A stretch of 55,399 nucleotides of DNA. Origin: Bacteroidales bacterium (GTDB taxonomy: Bacteria; Bacteroidota; Bacteroidia; Bacteroidales; Tenuifilaceae). The DNA lies in the NCBI GenBank assembly GCA_013141385.1, contig JABFRB010000039.1:1-55399 (forward strand), written 5' to 3'. This document shows, one piece after another, positions 1 through 8,572 of the stretch; position 1 is the first letter of the stretch; each line of letters begins with the position of its first letter. Position numbers and translations under genes: made by a program. Below the pieces are notes generated by a model. That model was not told the DNA's origin. It did not search any database and worked only from the letters and a program-made list of their open reading frames with translations.

Positions 1-2
1 AA

Positions 3-25
3 GGGTAGCTGCAATTGAGCTACCC
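3..25. terminator. Short hairpin at the window edge
   Basis: An 8-bp perfect inverted repeat (gggtagct / agctaccc) encloses a 7-nt loop. It could end a gene to the left of the window. There is no clear T-run on either side within view, so the terminator reading is weak. Confidence 0.35.
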
Positions 26-140
26 CTAGATAACCTTTGGCTTAACTTTTGCCGTCGGTCGTTATTTGGCAACACAAAAATAATTATTCTATTTTACTTG
101 CATATGTCTTAGAATGCTGAGCTCACTGCGTTCGGTTTGC

Positions 141-226
141 TAGCTCGGTTCCATTGATTCAAATAAAACAAATTGATTGATATATAGATTAATACATTGT
201 TTCTTACGTCGAGCTGACGTTAATTT
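141..226 (+). repeat. Dispersed repeat, copy 1 (partner at 51521-51617)
   Basis: This stretch shares a 28-bp exact block (177-204) and several shorter blocks, in the same order and orientation, with 51521-51617 about 51 kb away. Shared pieces include agctcggttcca at the left and acgttaa at the right. Neither copy codes for protein. The spacing between blocks differs by about 17 nt, so these are diverged copies of one element and not a recent duplication. Confidence 0.75.
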
Positions 227-250
227 AGAATAGTTTCTGAGTAAAGAACT

Positions 251-286
251 AATATCGTCTAGATTGTTACCAATCTAAACGATATT
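251..286 (-). terminator. Predicted terminator of the glucan-utilisation operon
   Basis: The arms 251-266 and 271-286 are 16 bp long with one mismatch and a 4-nt loop. Read on the minus strand the odd pair becomes a G-U wobble, so the stem is fully paired in the minus-strand transcript. It begins 117 nt after the stop codon of the last gene of the locus. The following T-run is weak. Confidence 0.55.
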
Positions 287-402
287 GCACCTTTTAACCT
301 AAAACCTAACTCTTGAATCAAACTGAAACTCTCAGTTTTTAACCTGCTGACTTGAAAATCAAAGTCATTATATATTTTCTAATACTTAATTTTGTTCAAC
401 TT

Positions 403-3400
403 TTATGTTGTTATTTTAATAATATTTTCTTGATTATTTAACATCGATAAAAATTGATCTGTTGGGATAACTGCTCCTCCCGAACGATATTTATTATACT
501 CAAGTGTAAATTTAATCCCCTTTCCATTAATTGATATGGCTTTAGGGCCAAAATTGCTAACTTTTATTTCGTATTTAAATGTAAGGGGATAACACATATA
601 ATCAATTGAGGTAAATAGACCATTCAGGGAATTTGGAATAACTGGATCTATTATTGTGTTTCCAAATTCGGTTCGTAGGCCAAGTAAACGGGAAATAATT
701 ATGCCAATATAAATACCTGGCCCACTGGAGTAAACTCTCCATCCACCTCTTAGAGTTAAGCTTCCTGTTTTAATTTCATCGTAATGTTCATCGGCCTCGT
801 AACGGTTTTTGAAAGCAACATCAGAGCTGCTATAATAACAATTTGATTGGCGGATATCCCCACAGGTTACAATATCTCTGTATGCAACAGGATTTGTCTG
901 GCGTAATGCTTTTACAAAATCATCGGCTTTGCCCATAATCGCTAGTGATTCAGCGTATCGAATATGTTCATGTACATACATTAGACCTATTTCACGACCA
1001 AAGAATGTACTACTTTCTGCTCTCTGAAAGATTGTTTGGATGCCCCCTTTGTATTTAAGAGGACGATCCATCAATCTAGCACCATCAGGGCCTTTTAAAT
1101 GTTGCTCAATGATTTCTTGATGTTGAAGTGCTTGCTCTTTTGTAAATATTTCGCTTATAATACCACGATCCATTGGCAGTATGCTGTAGTGTATGCTGGT
1201 TTTGGTATCACTTGGGTGGAGCAGCACGCTGATACTTCGATCTTCTTCAACAAGGCCATAACCCGCTACAACACCATCCTTTATTAAGTGTTTGTTAAAA
1301 TCTGATTTAATCCTTTCACAAATATTTTGTAGGTCTGTTGCCTTTTTAGTATTTCCAACCAGTTCATATACCCTTTGATACTGAGTGAAGGCTTGATAGT
1401 TCATTTCAACTGTCCAACTCGAAATCATGCGTTGCGCTAACTCTTTGCTAACAGGTTGAAGAGAATCGTTCCAGTCGCCACCGCCAAAGGGAACAAACGC
1501 AGTATCAGGAATAAATGAGTTGATTATCATCCGAATAAGTCTGTCTACATGTTCACTAATTGGTTTTTTCTCGACTTCAGTGTTATTTTTTTCCTGATAG
1601 AAGGGCAAAACTTCATCTAGAATTGTAAGATCTCCAGTTACTTTGATATAGTTGCTAAGCGCAATAATCACCCAATAAACTACATCACCATGAGAATCAC
1701 CTGCTCGAATATTCGAGTAGCTATCGAACATCCACCATTGTGGCCATCCGCCATTTGTATTCTGATTGGAGAATATAATTTGCAGTACTTGTTTGGCAGA
1801 ATCATACTTTTCCATGCACAGTAGTAGGTCAAATGGCCCCTGAGATACATCGCGTGTTCCCCATGCAGCTCCACCAAATTGTTCTAACCCATGCGGTGTT
1901 AGAAAATGGGTGATTGCATTCATTCCAAGCCATGGCAAAATTTCCTGAATAGCCGCTAAATCTGTACTATCACTTTTAAGGGAAAGGTTTAAACATAGAT
2001 CTTTCCAGTTCGATTGAGCATCAAGGCAATCAGCTGCAAATTGTTTGTTGATATCTTTAATCTTGTCAGATTTGGATGGACTACAAACCTCCCCAATAAA
2101 ACTCATGCAAAACTCAGCCGTTTCATCAACATCGAGAACGAAAAATGGGTCACCATGATTTTGGCTATTGGTATAGAGAGTTTCGGCTCCACAAGCATTA
2201 TACCCAAAATTACTGTTCACGATGATTCGGAATTGTGCATGTGGAAATTTGCTAGCAATCAGACTATCTATTTTTGGTTTGAAAACCAAGTCATTAGAAA
2301 CTTTTGTCCAACCATTACTTTCATCGAAATGATGCGTAACAAGCAATTTAACATTTTTCCCGCTAATGACTTTGAAATCGAGGTTGATTCGTGGAGATGT
2401 TTTAGATGTCCATGTACGAACCTGAAAGCAGTAATTGCGATATTTATAAATCCAACGGCAATGGTTAAGGCCGATCTCAAAAGCAGATGGTATGCCAAGT
2501 AAGTATTTACTACCCTCAATCTCAACAAAAATTCTTTGACCTGTTTCAGGCGATTGGTTAAACTGACTAGTGCAGACGGATAGGAAGATATTGAAATTGG
2601 TGTTGCCCTGCGTCAGATGAGAATTAAAAACACCAAAGGCGAACGATGTTGTAGATACAATGTTTTCATCGGGAATATACCCTGCTTTGGCTTGCATAAT
2701 GTGTCCATGTGGGCGGTCGGACATTAATTCTTTGACACGCAACATCACATGGTTATTTGTACCATAAAAGAATGATAATAGCTTTCCGTTTTCTATTTCA
2801 CTATGTCGTCTATCGTTATCAAAAAAGAGTTTGAGATCTTCGTCATCTAAATCATCAACAGGTAGGAGTGGAGAGGTATTGAAAATATTTTTATTGGGAG
2901 CTTGTAATTCAATCGAATTTTGATTAGGAATTTCTGCATTGAACTCCTGCATCAGATTTGGTATTTGCTTTAAATCCAATTCTGATGTTGCGTTAGGATG
3001 ATTTTGTAAATAGGAACCCACAAAAGCACTCTTATGTTTATTGCCAACAAGCAGTTTAAAAGGCTTTTCCTGAATGGCAACTATTGAAGATTCACCAGAA
3101 TATTCGCCTCCCAGTCTATCCGCAAGTAGACCTTCTGGGATTCCCTTTTCACGGAATGATTTGCCAAGAAACTGCATTCCATCTGTACTTGCAGAGTTTG
3201 CCATGATTTTAGAAGCAACCATTAGCCAAGGATTACCAACCGATTCCTTTGTATTCTGCCGACAACAAACTACTGAACCATACTGATAATCTTCAAGAAT
3301 AAGTCGTTCAAGATACTGGCTAACATAGTATTCGTTGACTAAACCGCCTGATATTTGCTTTAGCCCAACATCTTGTACATAAATTATGTCAAGTTCAACA

Positions 3401-3750
3401 TTGCCTGCTGAGATATTTGTAATTTCAATACTCCATTGCCAGCTTAAACTTTTCTGCGAAAATTGAAGAATACAAGTATAATCAAGGCCATCCCAGTTGC
3501 CTTTGGCAATAAAAGCATTTTGTTTAATCTGGAAATGACTATTGCTTTCTGGGCCTAATAGGGCTTTAAATTCAAAGGGATTTGTCCTTTTCCTAAGGTA
3601 AAGGTTTGCTCCCGATTTGGAATATGGGGTTGCAGATTTAAGGCTTATTCTGATAGGATCAACCTCAATATGCTGAATTGATCCGTTTTCTAAGAAATCG
3701 AATGAAAGACCGAGGGCATTTTTGACATTCAGTTTTTTAGATATCGACAT
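403..3750 (-). CDS. GH94 phosphorylase, probable 1,2-beta-oligoglucan phosphorylase
   Basis: The protein has 1115 residues and no signal peptide, so it should act in the cytoplasm. The C-terminal half is a GH94 (alpha/alpha)6 barrel: GGAAWGTRDVSQGP lies at 626-639 and GGGDWND at 756-762, and the family catalytic acid is the Asp of the WND triplet (D762). Cellobiose and chitobiose phosphorylases are about 800 residues. About 1100 residues with a long N-terminal beta region fits the 1,2-beta-oligoglucan phosphorylase group (EC 2.4.1.333, typified by Listeria innocua Lin1839). Such enzymes release alpha-glucose 1-phosphate from beta-1,2-glucooligosaccharides. It is the last gene of a locus with two GH144-type enzymes, which supports this substrate. 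The family call is firm; the exact linkage is inferred from length and context. Confidence 0.85.
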   Translation of the reverse strand: MSISKKLNVKNALGLSFDFLENGSIQHIEVDPIRISLKSATPYSKSGANLYLRKRTNPFEFKALLGPESNSHFQIKQNAFIAKGNWDGLDYTCILQFSQKSLSWQWSIEITNISAGNVELDIIYVQDVGLKQISGGLVNEYYVSQYLERLILEDYQYGSVVCCRQNTKESVGNPWLMVASKIMANSASTDGMQFLGKSFREKGIPEGLLADRLGGEYSGESSIVAIQEKPFKLLVGNKHKSAFVGSYLQNHPNATSELDLKQIPNLMQEFNAEIPNQNSIELQAPNKNIFNTSPLLPVDDLDDEDLKLFFDNDRRHSEIENGKLLSFFYGTNNHVMLRVKELMSDRPHGHIMQAKAGYIPDENIVSTTSFAFGVFNSHLTQGNTNFNIFLSVCTSQFNQSPETGQRIFVEIEGSKYLLGIPSAFEIGLNHCRWIYKYRNYCFQVRTWTSKTSPRINLDFKVISGKNVKLLVTHHFDESNGWTKVSNDLVFKPKIDSLIASKFPHAQFRIIVNSNFGYNACGAETLYTNSQNHGDPFFVLDVDETAEFCMSFIGEVCSPSKSDKIKDINKQFAADCLDAQSNWKDLCLNLSLKSDSTDLAAIQEILPWLGMNAITHFLTPHGLEQFGGAAWGTRDVSQGPFDLLLCMEKYDSAKQVLQIIFSNQNTNGGWPQWWMFDSYSNIRAGDSHGDVVYWVIIALSNYIKVTGDLTILDEVLPFYQEKNNTEVEKKPISEHVDRLIRMIINSFIPDTAFVPFGGGDWNDSLQPVSKELAQRMISSWTVEMNYQAFTQYQRVYELVGNTKKATDLQNICERIKSDFNKHLIKDGVVAGYGLVEEDRSISVLLHPSDTKTSIHYSILPMDRGIISEIFTKEQALQHQEIIEQHLKGPDGARLMDRPLKYKGGIQTIFQRAESSTFFGREIGLMYVHEHIRYAESLAIMGKADDFVKALRQTNPVAYRDIVTCGDIRQSNCYYSSSDVAFKNRYEADEHYDEIKTGSLTLRGGWRVYSSGPGIYIGIIISRLLGLRTEFGNTIIDPVIPNSLNGLFTSIDYMCYPLTFKYEIKVSNFGPKAISINGKGIKFTLEYNKYRSGGAVIPTDQFLSMLNNQENIIKITT

Positions 3751-3957
3751 CTTTATTTGGTTCTAACATTAATATTGTTGTTTAGTTGGAAGTCGGAAGA
3801 CGGAAGTCCGAAGATGGAAGTTTGACAAAATGAATCTATTCATTTCTTAAGTATAAATTTATCAGATAATTATTGTTTCTAAATGTTTCTTAAAATTATA
3901 CTCTTCTGACTTCCATCTTCCAACTTCCGTCTTCGGACAGACTTTAACGCAAACCTG
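3751..3957. repeat. Intergenic inverted repeat made of ggaag-rich units
   Basis: The arms 3792-3821 and 3909-3938 match at 27 of 30 positions in inverted orientation around an 87-nt AT-rich loop. Each arm consists of near-repeats of a ggaag(a/t) unit of 6-8 nt. The element sits between the GH35 and GH94 genes. It resembles in style, though not in sequence, the element at 52757-53123. A role as processing site or partial terminator is possible but not shown. Confidence 0.7.
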
Positions 3958-6405
3958 TTAATTCGAGATAATAGCGTTTATTTTAACACTAATAATCATT
4001 TCACTTCTATGTTTATGGCTATAAATGAATGCAATCCGCTTATCATCTGCTACCATTTGAACATCTACTCCAGCAATTGTTGCAGACTTTATTTTTTTCA
4101 CCTGTTTGCCTTCAAAAACAATTTCCCCAGCCAAATCACGATCGCCATACAGGGTAATTTCTAGTTGATCATTCAACTGCTTAACATTTAGAATATCTGA
4201 AGTGCTGTGTAAAATCCTTAACCCATCTGAAATGGGGAGACATATTGGGCTTAAAACGCTATACAGAGCAGGCCACAAAATCTCACCTTTTAGGTAAGGG
4301 ATTGTTATTGATTCGCTACTTTCAGGATGAGTATAGGTTACATTGCCTGTGTGCTCTTCGTTGTAGTAATTTCCAACAAAAAGCATTGCTGAATGTGCAC
4401 TTGTGAAACGTTCCCTAACGTTGATATGATAATTGTTGCTACTTCCTTGTCTTAATTTTGCTGCTGATTTATTCAGGATTGCTTCGTAAACTGGTTTTTG
4501 CCCTTCGGTATCAAATCCGATCCAAGTACCAAGGTGAATTAATGAACCTTTTCCAAGAGGCTTCGAGAAGCCACAAATATCGCCATTAATGGTGCGAGCA
4601 ATAATTTCTGCTCCAGAAAGTGATTTTTCATCATATACAACTTGTGGATTAGCACATTTGATATCTTTCAAATTATATATATCAATCAACGGAGAATCAA
4701 TTGTTACGGTTCTTGATGGGGTAATTGAAAGGGCATCGCGAATTATGGTACATGGTTTTTGCGACATTTCCCGATCAGGTAGATATGGGAAAATAAACGT
4801 ATTACCACTGGCTTTAGTATAGTCAACAATGGTTTGCTGTTCCCTTGCATTCATCTCATCGGTACAGAATGCCCAAACTTGCTTGTATTTAAGCAGAGAA
4901 TCAACGGTAGCCTTATTCAAATCCACCATATCATAGTCGATATTAAGAACCTGAAGAACTTTAAGCAATCCATCGAAATAGGCAGGTCTACGGATGGCAG
5001 AATATGAGAATGTAAGTTCACATTCACTTCCAACAGGCCTCTCAAGTTCAGTTGAATAGTATGGAGGATAAAAAAGAACGCAGACTTCAGCCTTGCGCTT
5101 TGCTTCAACAATAAGGCTTTCGGAGGTATTTATAATTTTGTTCATCCGTTTAACCAGTGGAAAAGCACTGGTCTGCTCACCTTCCGGGGTGAGCGGATTG
5201 AACCAGTAGAATGTTTCTCCTGAATAGCCTTTGTGCCTTGGATTACGACCCTGCGAAAACATGTAGTAGTTCCAACCAACCAAACCATTGGCAACACTTG
5301 CTTTGTAGAAGAGCTCCATTTCACGAGGATTTGTCTCCACGTGATGTTCGCGTGAGCCACATTGGAATTCGGCAGCAAACAGTGGTTTATTGCCCTGCAT
5401 GGCAAGGGTAATATCATTTATAATCCGATCGTCATGTAGGTTACGATACGAAACGAATTCAGGGATATGATCAACACCAAATATTATCTCACTCTTATCT
5501 TCGAAAAGATCTTCGTACATGGTGATATTCACTGGGAATTCATAACCATTTCCATAAATCCAACCAGGAAGATTGTGATACAAAGGAAGGGTTACGCCTC
5601 TTTCCCTTGCCCACTTGGTCAACATTCTTAAATAATCACCATAATAGGTTCTCCAGAAAAGGTGCCATTCGTAATCACGAGCACGGTCGGGTTTCGAGGT
5701 ATATGCATTCCTCCCATCGGGCGGAAGTTCAACGGATGTGAAATCCTTAAAGTTGGTATCCCACAATCTATTCACTTCTGAAATGCTAGAAAATTTTTGC
5801 GATAGGTACGAAATGAATCGATCTTTTACCTCTTCACAGTAGTCAGCCTGATGCGCCAGCCATGAGAAAACGCCTATTTCATTGCAAATTTGCATCATGA
5901 TAATTGGGCCACCATTGGATATTTGGCGTTTGCTGATGAAAGGCATAATCTGATCATACCACAGGGCGACCTTTTCCAGATATATTTTGTTGAAAAGGCT
6001 AACCCCGTCACTTGCAACGATTCCGCCTTTGCTGTTGTGCATTTTAACCTCGTTGTAATACTGATCCATAAACCAATCGGGCAATCCAGCACCACGATAT
6101 TCTGCCAGAATAAATGGCCCTGGTTTAACGATGCAATTCAGCCCATGAGCCTGACATCGTTGTAACCAACCTTGGAGATCTCTTTCTGGGCATGATGACC
6201 CGTCAAAATCAAAAACTTTTTCTTCGTATTCGTGCCACGCCCAAGGAACATAGGTGCTAACGGTGGTCAAACCAGCCTCTTTGGCTGCATCCAAGTGCTT
6301 ATCCCACAGTTCACGCTTTATTCTGAAATAATGTATCTCTCCCGAATTGAGAAATACCTTTTTGTTACTGAGATAAAAGCTATCGTTTTTGATACTAAAA
6401 GTCAT
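3958..6405 (-). CDS. GH35-family protein, possible beta-1,2-glucosyltransferase
   Basis: The 815-residue protein begins directly with the GH35 barrel (SGEIHYFR at 21-28, STYVPWAWHE at 50-59) and has no signal peptide. The acid/base is likely E176 in MQICNEIG and the nucleophile E346 in LFAAEFQCG. A beta-rich C-terminal part follows from about residue 410. Most studied GH35 enzymes are beta-galactosidases, but nothing else here points to galactosides. The Ignavibacterium album GH35 protein IALB_1185, also encoded beside endo-beta-1,2-glucanase homologues, is known to transfer glucosyl units between beta-1,2-glucooligosaccharides. Location between a sugar symporter and a GH94 phosphorylase suggests a cytoplasmic role on the same oligosaccharides. 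The family is clear; the activity is inference. Confidence 0.8.
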   Translation of the reverse strand: MTFSIKNDSFYLSNKKVFLNSGEIHYFRIKRELWDKHLDAAKEAGLTTVSTYVPWAWHEYEEKVFDFDGSSCPERDLQGWLQRCQAHGLNCIVKPGPFILAEYRGAGLPDWFMDQYYNEVKMHNSKGGIVASDGVSLFNKIYLEKVALWYDQIMPFISKRQISNGGPIIMMQICNEIGVFSWLAHQADYCEEVKDRFISYLSQKFSSISEVNRLWDTNFKDFTSVELPPDGRNAYTSKPDRARDYEWHLFWRTYYGDYLRMLTKWARERGVTLPLYHNLPGWIYGNGYEFPVNITMYEDLFEDKSEIIFGVDHIPEFVSYRNLHDDRIINDITLAMQGNKPLFAAEFQCGSREHHVETNPREMELFYKASVANGLVGWNYYMFSQGRNPRHKGYSGETFYWFNPLTPEGEQTSAFPLVKRMNKIINTSESLIVEAKRKAEVCVLFYPPYYSTELERPVGSECELTFSYSAIRRPAYFDGLLKVLQVLNIDYDMVDLNKATVDSLLKYKQVWAFCTDEMNAREQQTIVDYTKASGNTFIFPYLPDREMSQKPCTIIRDALSITPSRTVTIDSPLIDIYNLKDIKCANPQVVYDEKSLSGAEIIARTINGDICGFSKPLGKGSLIHLGTWIGFDTEGQKPVYEAILNKSAAKLRQGSSNNYHINVRERFTSAHSAMLFVGNYYNEEHTGNVTYTHPESSESITIPYLKGEILWPALYSVLSPICLPISDGLRILHSTSDILNVKQLNDQLEITLYGDRDLAGEIVFEGKQVKKIKSATIAGVDVQMVADDKRIAFIYSHKHRSEMIISVKINAIISN

Positions 6406-6423
6406 TCTATTTTTAATTTCTCG

Positions 6424-8532
6424 TTAAACTATTGATGGTTCAATTTCACTATTTTCTCCATTAGAACGTTCCGAATTCCTTTGCTTGAGAAGTTCCTTAA
6501 TTTCATGTGATCGTTTTTCGGTAAGAGAATACTTGAGCACAAAGAAAATAGATACTAAACTCAATAAGAATGGCAGCCCGATCTCTACAATACGCATCAT
6601 CAGAAGAGTATAGGGAGTCTGCTGTGTTAATGGCATAATTTCTTTTTCGATGATTCCAAGATCTTTGTCTAATGAAGCCAATGAGGAAGTGGTCTGGATA
6701 TCGGCAATTCGATCTCTAACACCAGTAATCTCTTGCATGATAAGATTATAGTGCTTATCTGTCTCTTCTTTTTTAATTAATTTGGATTCCAGTGATTTGG
6801 AATTCAAGTGCGAAATGAGTTCAAATGAATTCATCTTGGCCTTCTCAAATTTCGTTTGAAGTGTGAGTGATACTGCTTCATTTGAAAGTCGAATAACGGC
6901 GGAATCAGAAGGCTGAGATCCTAGCGTTTCTAGTTGTGACTGGATGTGTTCAAGCCCAAAGACTGTAGACTTTGTGATAGTTAGCGCATTCTGTAACGCT
7001 GATTTCCTGTCGATTTGATATTTGGCAATATTTTGATTTGATTCGTTTTCCTTCTTAATAGATTCTTTTTCAAGGAAATTCACATATATTTTTGATTCAT
7101 CTAGCGCATCAGCACACTGCTTTTTGGTAGTTTCAAGCAGAGATGCAGTTGTTCCCTTAAAACCATGATCGCCATTCCAGATTTGAACTTTACTCCGAAG
7201 TTCTCTGATATTACCCTGCAAACTATCGACTTTTGTAACCTGTGCTTCGTCAAACATGGTGAAAACGATGAGCGCACCTGCAACAAAACTGGCTAGTGCG
7301 GTTCCCATCTTTATAAACCACCAGAATATTGCATAATAGCTTCCCTCGGAGCGTTTGCCTGTGTTTAGTTCGTCTTCATCACAGATATCGCCTACCATCG
7401 AAGAGCCAAGGGTAAAGAAGAACAGCATACCTGCCGATAGTAAAACTGTAGGTATTACAATTAAGTAAGGATAGTGCGGATTGTAACAAACTATTTTGGA
7501 AAGTTGAGCTAGGCTCATAAGAACCATGGCAATAATAAGGGTATTCCGCTTACCCAATTTAGGACTTATCCAATTGAGAGGGAATACAGCAAGAACTCCT
7601 GTAATAGCCCATACTGTTCCATTGATTCCAAGCATTGTTGCCCCAGCAACTTTATCGCCACCAAAAACATAAAAGATTGGTATATATGAGCCAAGTAGTT
7701 GCACGAAGTTGAAGCCCATTGCAAGTGTGAAAACTGTCAATGTTAGCATTACGAAGTTTCTATTGGAAACTACTAACTTCATATCTTTCCAGAAGTGCGT
7801 TTTTTCCTGTTTCGAAACTTTTTGAAATCCCGGCTCGCGTAATTTGAAAAACCACCAGAAAGAGAGTGGAATAAGAATAGCTGCTATCATCAGGGATACG
7901 TAACGCATTCCATCGGCCTCATTTCCTCCAGGTCCTTTGAAAACCTCCATTGTGGCAATGGCGAAAAGCCAAGGTGTGCTCATGGCAAACAGATTTCCAA
8001 CAAAACTTTTTGCGCTGAATAGGCGTGTTCGAGCATGGTAATCGGTAGTCATCTCCATTCCAAGGGCTCCATGAGGAATCTCGAAGATATTTACAGCAGT
8101 GAAAAATAGAAGAAGTGTAAAAAGAATATAGACTAATTGAAATGCATGGTAGCTCGACTCAGTTGGGAACCATGCTTGCACCATTTCGCCTTTAGGAATC
8201 CACCACATTATCACAAAAGTGATTGAGACCAGAATTCCACCTACAAGCAAATAGGGGCGACGCCGTCCCCAGCGGGTTCTTGTGTTATCTGAAATATGAC
8301 CAATGATAGGGTCGGAGAGGGCATCCCATATTCGAGGGATAATCAGGATGAATCCTAACCAAAAAGCACTCAAACCAAGGCTTATATTGCCCATCAATCC
8401 TACAAGTATTCCAGCTACATTGAAAAGTGCTATTGGAATAATACCTCCGGCACCATAGGCCGCTAGCTGCGTAAAGGGTATATATCCTTCTGCTCTTATG
8501 TTTTGATTCGAACTATTTTTCGGCTCTTTCAT
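6424..8532 (-). CDS. GPH-family sugar:cation symporter with coiled-coil insertion
   Basis: The 702-residue protein is a major-facilitator transporter of the glycoside-pentoside-hexuronide (MelB-like) type, seen in the loop SDPIIGHISDNTRTRWGRRR at 73-92 and about 11 hydrophobic segments up to residue 427. Family members are usually 450-500 residues. Here residues about 428-640 are hydrophilic, charged and heptad-like, and sit between the eleventh segment and a final membrane helix (about 641-667). The tail after that helix is also charged. Gene position, just before the two signal-less enzymes, suggests it brings beta-1,2-glucooligosaccharides or sophorose across the inner membrane. The stop lies 18 nt before the GH35 start codon. 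The transporter call is strong; substrate is inferred. Confidence 0.87.
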   Translation of the reverse strand: MKEPKNSSNQNIRAEGYIPFTQLAAYGAGGIIPIALFNVAGILVGLMGNISLGLSAFWLGFILIIPRIWDALSDPIIGHISDNTRTRWGRRRPYLLVGGILVSITFVIMWWIPKGEMVQAWFPTESSYHAFQLVYILFTLLLFFTAVNIFEIPHGALGMEMTTDYHARTRLFSAKSFVGNLFAMSTPWLFAIATMEVFKGPGGNEADGMRYVSLMIAAILIPLSFWWFFKLREPGFQKVSKQEKTHFWKDMKLVVSNRNFVMLTLTVFTLAMGFNFVQLLGSYIPIFYVFGGDKVAGATMLGINGTVWAITGVLAVFPLNWISPKLGKRNTLIIAMVLMSLAQLSKIVCYNPHYPYLIVIPTVLLSAGMLFFFTLGSSMVGDICDEDELNTGKRSEGSYYAIFWWFIKMGTALASFVAGALIVFTMFDEAQVTKVDSLQGNIRELRSKVQIWNGDHGFKGTTASLLETTKKQCADALDESKIYVNFLEKESIKKENESNQNIAKYQIDRKSALQNALTITKSTVFGLEHIQSQLETLGSQPSDSAVIRLSNEAVSLTLQTKFEKAKMNSFELISHLNSKSLESKLIKKEETDKHYNLIMQEITGVRDRIADIQTTSSLASLDKDLGIIEKEIMPLTQQTPYTLLMMRIVEIGLPFLLSLVSIFFVLKYSLTEKRSHEIKELLKQRNSERSNGENSEIEPSIV

Positions 8533-8572
8533 TATGGTACTCTTGAATTAGAATAATCTTATAAAATACTGA

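Larger units (their letters stand above)
26..402. other. Gene-free stretch after the GH94 gene
   Basis: No credible coding sequence is present. It contains one copy of a dispersed repeat (141-226) and a strong hairpin (251-286), listed separately. The rest is AT-rich without further structure that I can see. Confidence 0.6.

Noticed and set aside
2014-2502. Plus-strand frame of 162 codons inside the GH94 gene
   Set aside because: It lies fully antisense to a well-supported enzyme gene and its product shows no domain or signal.
3958-6405. Annotation of the GH35 gene as a lactose-type beta-galactosidase
   Set aside because: There is no galactoside gene in the locus, no lactose-type regulator, and the neighbours point to beta-1,2-glucan.
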